A stretch of 64,000 nucleotides of DNA, from the NCBI GenBank assembly GCA_023055425.1, contig JALGPY010000003.1, positions 52,561,891-52,625,890 of the forward strand. Direction: 5' to 3'. The position numbers and the translations under genes were made by a program. The notes below the pieces were generated by a model. The model was given only the letters and a program-made list of their open reading frames with translations, ran no database searches and had not been told where the DNA came from. Each line of letters starts with the position of its first letter. Within the stretch, counting starts at the first letter, position 1. Shown here one piece after another: positions 57,031 through 64,000 of the stretch. The DNA is from Linanthus parryae. Its lineage: Eukaryota > Streptophyta > Magnoliopsida > Ericales > Polemoniaceae.

Positions 57031-58245
57031 CAAGAACATGAAACACGTTTAAATGTATGTGAAGTGTGCATTTTTAAATGGCTATTTGCAAGAAGAAGTT
57101 TATTTTGATCAACCTTCAGGTTTTGAAAATGACAAGTTTCCAGATCATGTTTACAAACTTGACAAAGCTCTTTATGGTTTAAAACAAGCTCCAAGATTTT
57201 GGTATGAAAGATTGTCAATTCTACTTGAAAATGATTTCAAAAGAGGATTAGTAGACAAAGCCCTTTTCATAAAGACTCATGGAAAGAAATGCTTGTAGTT
57301 CAAATTTATGTTGATGATATTCTGTTTGGAGCTACTTGATGTTTTGTGCAAGGAATTATCAAGTCTTTTGAGCAGGGAATTTGAAATGAGCTTTGTGGGA
57401 GCATTGAACTTCTTTCTTGAACTTCAAATTCGACAGATGAAGAAAGGCATATTACTACATCAAAGCAAGTACACAAGGGACTTGCTAAGCAAGTATAATA
57501 TGTCTCAGTCCAAAGAGATTAAGACCCCCATGCTTTCTACACTATCTTTAGACAAGGATGAATCTGGTAAGAGTGTGAATGTGAACGAATATAGAGGTAT
57601 GATTGGATCATTACTCAACCACACAGCTAGTAGACTAGATATCATGTTCAGTGTGTGCATGTGTGCTTGATTTCAAGCTGATCCTAAAGAATCACACTTG
57701 ACTGCAGTTAAAAGAATTTTTAGATATCTCAACGGTACCAAAGACTAAGGGCTTAGGTATCCTAAACATTCTAAATTCTCTTTATGTAGCTATTCAGATG
57801 CTGACTTTGCAGGATATAAAGTTGATAGGAAGAGTACATCAGGGTGTTGTCAGTTTCTTGGATCATCTTTCATCAGCTGGAATTCAAAGAAGCAAAACTC
57901 AGTTGCACTATCATTAGCTGAAGCTTAATACATAGCAGCTTGAGCTTGCTATTCACAGGTGTTACGGATAGAACAACAAATGAGAGATCTTGGATTTCAT
58001 TTCAGAGATATACCTATCAAATGTGACAACGCAAGTGCAATATCAATTACAAGGAAACCAGTTCAGCATTCCAGCATATTGATGTTAGAGATCACTTCAT
58101 CAGAGATCATTCTGAAAAAGGTGATATTGTTCTTGAATCTGTTTCTACTAACTTTCAATTTGCAGATATCTTCACTAAACCATTGCTAGATGAAAGATTC
58201 TCAGCCTTAAGTCTGGAATTGGGCATGCTAAATAAAGAAGCATGC
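57031..58245 (+). pseudogene. RT and RNase H remnant of the SIRE-like fragment (copy B)
   Basis: It reads [42 protein letters not shown] near 57309 with a frame change, and SQSKEIKTPMLSTLSLDKDE. RNase H text follows: YSDADFAGYKVDRKS, SLAEA interrupted by TAA at 57926-57928, KCDNASAIS and FADIFTKPLLDERF. Several stops and frameshifts. It preserves the 0.54 kb missing from copy A. Confidence 0.85.
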
Positions 58246-58640
58246 TTTAGGGGGAGAATCAGGTAAGTTTTATGTGTTTCAAAGGTTTGATCTGACTTTA
58301 AAGCCTTGAAAATCTTTTCAAAGCTTTTGAGTATATGTGCCTTACATCATACAGCTTTTCAATAAATTAGATCTTTCAATATTGGGTGTTATCTTTGTAG
58401 ATAATTGCTCACTGTTGCCCTTAAATTTTCAAAAAAAAAAAAAAAAAAAAATCTTCTCAGCCAAAATAGTAATATATCTTTTATTTCCAACGGCACACAC
58501 AAATTTGAATTTTTTTGATTCAGCAAATCTTCAAAGATCTGAAAGAATATTTAGTTTCCTTATAAAACTGAAACTCTCTTCTATTTATCTCCTTCTTTCT
58601 TTCTCTCCTTCGTATCTATCCTACCTCTCTCTTCTTCTCC

Positions 58641-59337
58641 CCAAACCCTAACGAGAACGAGAAGAGACTCAGACAGAATCAAGATGGCTGGTGGTTCAAA
58701 GGCTACAATAAAGAAGAAAAGAAAGGTCACTGTGGAAGAGGTTCAGACCATCATTGGGGACTCCAGTTCAAAGAATCCAATAGCTGAAGACATGTCACCT
58801 CCTCTTCCCAAGAATAAGGTCAAGAAAAATGAGACACCAGTGTCCAGCAAGAAGAAGAAAAAGAAGGCCGTGGAGTCCGCACCAGAAAAATAGAAGGGAA
58901 TTCAGATTGTCAGCCCTAAGAAGATAAAGAAGAAGGCTGACATAACTTACAAGGGAAAAGGAAAAGAGAATATCTACATTCAATACTCAGATTCAGATGC
59001 AATCTCAATCTCGTATGAAGTTTATTCTGTTTCAAAGAAGGATGGAAAGAAGAAAGATCTTCAAGAAGGTGAATCAGAATCCAGCATGGAATCTGAAAGA
59101 AAGAATCAGACGAAAAATCCCTCTTTGACAAAGAAGAGGTCATTTGTAAAGAAGAAACAGAAACACGAAAGGAAGGCATTAGAACGTTTAAACTTCCTGT
59201 TTAACAGTGTGATCAAGACCATAAGTTCAATCATTGAGGATGGTGATATGGCTCAACAAGAAGAAGAACAGGAAGATGATGGAGATAGTCAGGAAGAAGA
59301 TACAGAGCAGCAAGGAGATGAAGACCCTACCCCTTAA
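58641..59337 (+). pseudogene. Lysine-rich post-pol ORF (copy B)
   Basis: Same ORF as 12802-13485, with the start changed from ATG to ACG and one TAG at 58891-58893 where copy A has CAG. Copy A's own stop is AAG here. The lesions are therefore private to each copy, and the ancestral frame of roughly 230 codons was probably open when the block duplicated. Basic cluster KKKRKV near the start, acidic tail QQGDEDPTP. Confidence 0.6.
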
Positions 59338-59705
59338 ATCTTGCCTACTATTTCCTCTCCTTGTCAAGGCCTTGAAATCCTTTTCAAAGTCTTGAATATT
59401 TTATCTATTCCAAAAATCTTTCCAAAGACTCTGATCCAACATATTCTCATTTTTTTATGAAAGTCAAAAAGGGGGAGAAATTTAGGTTTATTTGCTATTT
59501 AAGTGACTTGGTTTTGGACAGTAGGATTATCTGAAACTGTGCTGTTACTTTTTGTTTTCAGCTGGTTTGATAAGTTTGATCTTTTGGACATTATGTGTTG
59601 ACATGATATGATTTATTCTTCTATCTGCTAATGAGTATTTTTTGTAGAATCACAGTATCAAACAAATTAAAAAACTGTGATTTTGTCTTTCATCAAGGGG
59701 GAGAC

Positions 59706-60892
59706 TGTAAGTTCACTGCAGATTCAAGACTTTGAATAACTTTTTTATTTCAAGGCCTTGAAACAGCTTTCAAAGCCTTGAAATTGACTGCGCTTTATAT
59801 GCATGAACTTAGGGGGGGTTTCTGATCTTTATTCAACTCATAAACCCCTATGCTTGATTAGATGATACTTGATGATGAAAGACAAAGTATTTTGATACAG
59901 TTTGCAGGATCTAACATCATCTTTTTGACTCAGTATTGCAAGGAATTTTTTCCTATTTTATAGGAACATGTTTCCTAACCTATGTTTCGCAGATATGGTA
60001 ACTGCTTGATGATTGATTTTGTGATCAATTTGCTGTGTTTACAAGCTTCCCAACATACTTCCAACAAGATCAAATCGGTATCCCTAAAGATACTGAGCTA
60101 CTAGCCGTTGGAATAAGTTGTTAGAAGAGTCATGATTTGAAGAAAATTTTCAGGAAATTTGTTGAGAAGATTCTGAAGATCTTCCATTCAAACTGGGTGC
60201 TTAACAGGAGAATTGCTGAAGGATTTTGAAGAAACAACTACACATAGCAATTCACAGAGACACTAAAAACATTCAAGGATTAACAAGAAACAAAGAGGCA
60301 TATTCATATCTCTCAATCCAAGCATCAGAAGAACACTGCACACTCAGTGCAGATTCATACTTCTAGTTCTCATTCTCAAGAATTTTTCAAGGTGAACAAT
60401 AGATAATTATTATTTAATCAGATAGCTAGAGCATGTACTACATAGGTTAGTGAGAACCACAAGCTGTAACAGAGTAAGGTATCTCTCTGTTCTTGAGATC
60501 TAGGGCTTAGCTGTGGATTAATAAGAATTGTGTTGAAAATCCTACAGGTAGAAGATCCATGAGGTAGAGACGTAGGTCCAAGTGGACTGAACTCTATATA
60601 TCTTGTGTCTCTTGCATATAATTTTCAGTTGCATACTTAGAAATTTTGCAGCATTCAAAACTATTTCATTTCAAGGGTTTGAAACTAATTTCAAGGCCTT
60701 GAAATAGACTTTTTCTTTCCTTACTCTAATTTTTTTCACTCCAAGGGCTTGAAACTCATTTCAAGGCCTTGAATCTCTTTACAAATCTTTTGAAACAACT
60801 ATTGTTATAAAGTTTCGCAAAATTCTGCATACTCTATTAAACCCCCCCCCCCCTTCTAGAGTATTGGTATTGTATTTCTACCTACTATAACA
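59706..60892 (+). repeat. LTR of the SIRE-like fragment (copy B)
   Basis: Starts TGTAAGTTCACTG; the right end is approximate. Perfect palindromes TTTCAAGGCCTTGAAA lie at 59748-59763 and 60689-60704; a C-tract hairpin lies at about 60828-60865. Confidence 0.75.
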
Positions 60893-61515
60893 CCCCTTAA
60901 CTTAGGAAACAATTCCTTTCTTAGTTTCCGCCTACATGATTCTCTTCGTAGTCTCCGTGCGAAGTGCTTCTTACTTTGAGACAGCATTGCTTACCACGAA
61001 CACTTTTTGCTTCATGGCTTCCTGGGTGGTGTCTTCGTATGAAGATACCATGTCTTCGTGCGAAGAACCTGTAAAATTCACTTCTTCATTGCTCCATTGA
61101 GTCTCTTCTTCTTCTTATTCTTCATCTACAAGGCTTCATTCCAATAAATCTCCCCCTTGACTTGAAGTCTTCTTCCACCTTGAGAACAAAATTTGTCTTC
61201 TCCCCTCCCGATGTCTCCTGCCACGGAGACTCACTGGACCACGCCAGGTCCGACATGCCCCTATGGTCTCATTGGTTCATAATGATGAGCAATTCCAAAC
61301 AATGCTGGAACTAGCTCCTTGGAACTGTCTTAATGAAAACATTCGTGGGGTTGTCAGCAGTCCCCACCTTTATCACTTGATTCTGCATTCGCTTCTCATA
61401 AAATGATACCTGATGTCGATATGCTTGGTCCTTTCATGATGAAACCGGTACTTTTTCAAGCAAATCGCACTCAAGCTATAACAGTAGACTATCACTTGAT
61501 CTTAATCTAGCCCTA
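60893..61515 (-). mobile_element. Antisense Tork-like copia remnant (copy B)
   Basis: Counterpart of 15082-15720: an RNase H end (minus strand, about 61515-61330) and part of a 3' LTR whose start is mutated (TATTGGAATG instead of TGTTGGAATG). Not functional. Confidence 0.72.
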
Positions 61516-61520
61516 GATCA

Positions 61521-63400
61521 TTGACTATTCCCTTGAGCCATGATAAGAATATTGGTCTTCCTACTCTTATTGGTCGTAAGAAAAAAATTAGTTTCAACTC
61601 CATCACAACTAAAATCTGGAATAAACTTCCAGGGTTTAAAGAAAAATTAATTTCTCCGGCCAGAAAGGAGATACTTATTAAATTTGTTGTTCAATCTATC
61701 CCCACTTATATTGTGTCGGTTTATTTTTTTCCAATCACTTTGAATAAGGAAATTCAGCAACCTTTAGCTTGTTTTTGGTGGGGAAATGATTTATAAACAA
61801 AATAAAATTCAGTAGAAGTCTTGGGATTATTTATATAATTTTAAATTAGTTGGTAGTATGGGTTTCCTCCATATGTATGCTATTAATCTTGCACTTTTAG
61901 GTAATCAGGTGTGGCGTATTATTAATTACCTTAATTCCCTTCTTGATAGAGTTCTTAAGGGTAAGTATTTTCAATATTATGATATTATCTCGGTATAAGG
62001 AAATTCTAATTCTATTTATATTTGGAAAGGTCTTATTAAAGTCAGAAACATCATTTTTAAGGGTGTTCTTGAGGGTATTGGACATGGGCGTAATACTCTA
62101 ATCTAACACCATAGATGGATACCTTAAGCTTTGGTCATAATATTTATAGTTATCCTACTTTACCAAGTCAGTCGTATGTTTGGGACCTCGTTCAACCTGA
62201 TTTTACTTGGAATCAAAATCTATTTTTTTATAGTTTTTATGAGGAAGAGGCCATGGATATCATTCAAATTCCTCTTAGTTTCCCCCATAATCAAGACAAT
62301 TTTGTTTGGACCCAAACTACATATGGTTTATATACCGTCAAATCGACTTACTATGTTGCATTATCCAGTATTTGTCCTGACAATTTTCACAATTAAACTT
62401 CTACATCTCAAGAAAACACTGACAGTTTTTGGAAATTACTTTGGAAAATGAAGATTCAAGAAAAAATTGAAGTTAACAGTACCACAATTGCTTGGCTACC
62501 AAAATAATATTTTAAAGAAAGGTATTAGTTTACCTCAAATGTGTTGTTTTAGCAACTGTGATAATGAAGATCCAAATCATTTGCTTTAATTGTCTCTTGT
62601 TTCACGGACTTTTTGGTTCTGATATGGTAGATTTCTGAATACCCTTCAAGAACTTGTCATTTTCAATTCGTTTTCGCCAGTTATTTCTCAATCGCAGTCC
62701 TAAAACACGAGATCTCTTCTATTATATTTGTTGGAATATCTAGCTAGCACGAAATAGGAGGATTTTCAAGAATGAAAATCAAAGTCCATAATCTATTTTG
62801 AATCTAGCTTTATCTACACTTTCAGAATTTAAAGGATCTACCTATCTTGATTTGGGATCGGTACATGCAGGTCCTCAAGGTGCTCAATCTCCAGCGAAAT
62901 GGTCAGCCTCCTCCGCTTGGCGTGCTAAAAATGAATGTGGACTCTTCCATTGATGTCGAGAAGAGGAGATCCGGTGGTGGTGATGTTATCAGAAACAGTA
63001 ATGGAGATTTCATCTTGGGGATGGCTTTTCCAATCCCGTTTTCAACAAATTCAACTGTAGCTGAAGCATATGCCCATGAAGATGGCGATTAAGATGGCTA
63101 GAAATCGAGGATTCACAACTTTGATGATTGAATCAGATTCACAAACCCTCGTCTCTAAGTGGGGAAGGAGAGTGGCGCTTTTTGGGAATTCACAGTATGA
63201 AAGAACCGTAAATGAGGTTCTCAGCTGTCTCAGCACTCTTATAAATGCTAGGGTTTGCTGGTCTCGAAAAGTAAAAATGCCCTCGGTCATCAACTTGCTA
63301 AAATGGGCCTGGCTTGTAATTTTGTTTCATTTTGGGCCATCTTATGCCCAGTAAGCTTGTATGCCTTATGTGCAACTGACTTAGCCCAATATTAAATAAA
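61521..63400 (+). pseudogene. L1-type LINE relic (copy B)
   Basis: Counterpart of 15731-17590. It reads LGLPTLIGRKKKISF, FKEKLISPARKEILIKFVVQ, SIPTYIVSVYFFPITLNKEI and CFWWGNDL (a better-preserved RT tail than copy A), then SYVWDLVQPDF and RNase H text LKMNVDSSIDVEKR, GDVIRNSNGDFILGMAF and ESDSQTLVSKWGR. Several frame changes. It ends with text passing into the AT-rich spacer. Confidence 0.85.
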
Positions 63401-63800
63401 TCAAAGCTTGTTTACAAAAAAATAGCAATCACATAGGCACAAGTTGTGATGTCGCTTCTAGCACAAAAAACTTTTGAAATAATATCATGAGCCTGGAAGT
63501 CTCAGGAAAAATCAAAATATTTGTATGGAAATTAAATAACAATATTTTATTAACCAAAGCATTATTTTAGGAAAAGAATAAATGTACCTCTGACCTTCAG
63601 GCAGAGACATAAGAACTTTTTTCTTATTATGCGTCGATCCGTCAAGTTTTGGATTCAGCTCTTGTAGACCTATCAACTCCGGTCACTAATCTTCCTTTCC
63701 CAGTTCGGATGAGAGAGATCTTCAATTAATTCCCCTAATAAAGATGCAGGTCGTTATGCATGTGTTGTGGGGGAATTTGGTTTTCTAGCCAAAAAAATAG

Positions 63801-63835
<35 letters not shown>

Positions 63836-63863
63836 AAATTTGAAGATAGAAAATTTATATAAA
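63401..63863. other. AT-rich spacer between LINE relics (copy B)
   Basis: No gene seen. A perfect TA microsatellite at about 63804-63832 is longer than the interrupted version in copy A (17993-18016). Confidence 0.55.
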
Positions 63864-64000
63864 TGATAATGAATTTGTTTGCGGCAAACATAAAAATTAT
63901 TGAAACTACTTGCCTTTTCTTCAGTGGATTGCATGCAGGTCAAGATCAAGTTAGAAAACGAATAAGATGGTGTCCTCTTCCTTCTATTTTTCTAAGGATA
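63864..64000 (+). pseudogene. Second LINE RNase H relic (copy B), cut by the window edge
   Basis: The start of the relic seen at 18046-18431: GQDQVRKRIRWCPLPSIFL. It leaves the window at 64000. Confidence 0.6.

Larger units (their letters stand above)
57031..60892 (+). mobile_element. 5'-truncated SIRE-like copia fragment (copy B)
   Basis: Same truncation point in RT as copy A, followed by RT, RNase H, the Lys-rich ORF, a purine run (CAAGGGGGAGAC) and an LTR starting TGTAAGTTCACTG at 59706. No 5' LTR, gag or integrase. Confidence 0.85.
55052..64000 (+). repeat. Large direct duplication, copy B (runs off window)
   Basis: Matches 9699-about 18190 in order and orientation. It lacks the Tork and Ale insertions that bound copy A, and keeps about 0.54 kb of pol that copy A lost. 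Both copies carry independent small lesions, so they have evolved separately for some time. Confidence 0.92.

Overview
The window looks like a gene-poor, repeat-dense stretch of a flowering-plant (probably eudicot) nuclear genome. There are no operons, ribosome binding sites or bacterial genes, and I see no intact host gene. Nearly everything is transposable-element DNA: Ty1/copia elements of the Angela, Tork, Ale and SIRE types, a Ty3/gypsy Tekay-like solo LTR, L1-type LINEs with a C-terminal RNase H, one RTE-type LINE, a mariner-like DNA transposon and a CACTA MITE. Lineages were assigned by eye from protein motifs and LTR end sequences, without any database search. Starts in broken elements are only approximate.

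Layout. 1-6855: the 3' part of a young Angela copia element (+) whose 5' LTR lies off the window. It inserted into a Tork copia element (-, 6856-9698), which itself inserted into the left copy (A) of a duplicated block of about 9 kb (9699-18431). Copy A holds a 5'-truncated SIRE-like fragment, an antisense Tork remnant and LINE relics. A LINE relic at 18046-18431 is broken by an Ale copia element (-). That element's gag is split by a Tekay solo LTR (19469-27623), which contains a mariner-like element (22273-27166). The same Ale gag is also broken by an antisense Angela fragment (28175-about 30715). 31339-44219: two inverted copies of an unidentified gene end, with a large SIRE-type element (32615-42763) between them and a CACTA MITE in the right arm only.

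44320-50391: a LINE relic interrupted by a short-LTR Ale copia element (-, 45215-48609) and by an inverted pair of CIPK-type protein kinase fragments (49670-50211). 50590-52070: RTE-type LINE relic. 52330-53860: two more L1-type relics. 53862-54887: an inverted 1 kb copy of the duplicated block's left end. 55052-64000: copy B of the block, running off the right edge.

The sequence records at least four levels of nesting and one large direct duplication made before the Tork, Angela and Ale insertions into copy A. The points most worth a second look are the CIPK inverted repeat (a possible hairpin small-RNA source), the short palindromes repeated through the SIRE elements, a conserved C-tract hairpin near the end of all four SIRE-type LTRs, templated-repair scars, and a mariner-like element carrying a second forward-strand reading frame, a minisatellite and an extra internal terminal-repeat copy.
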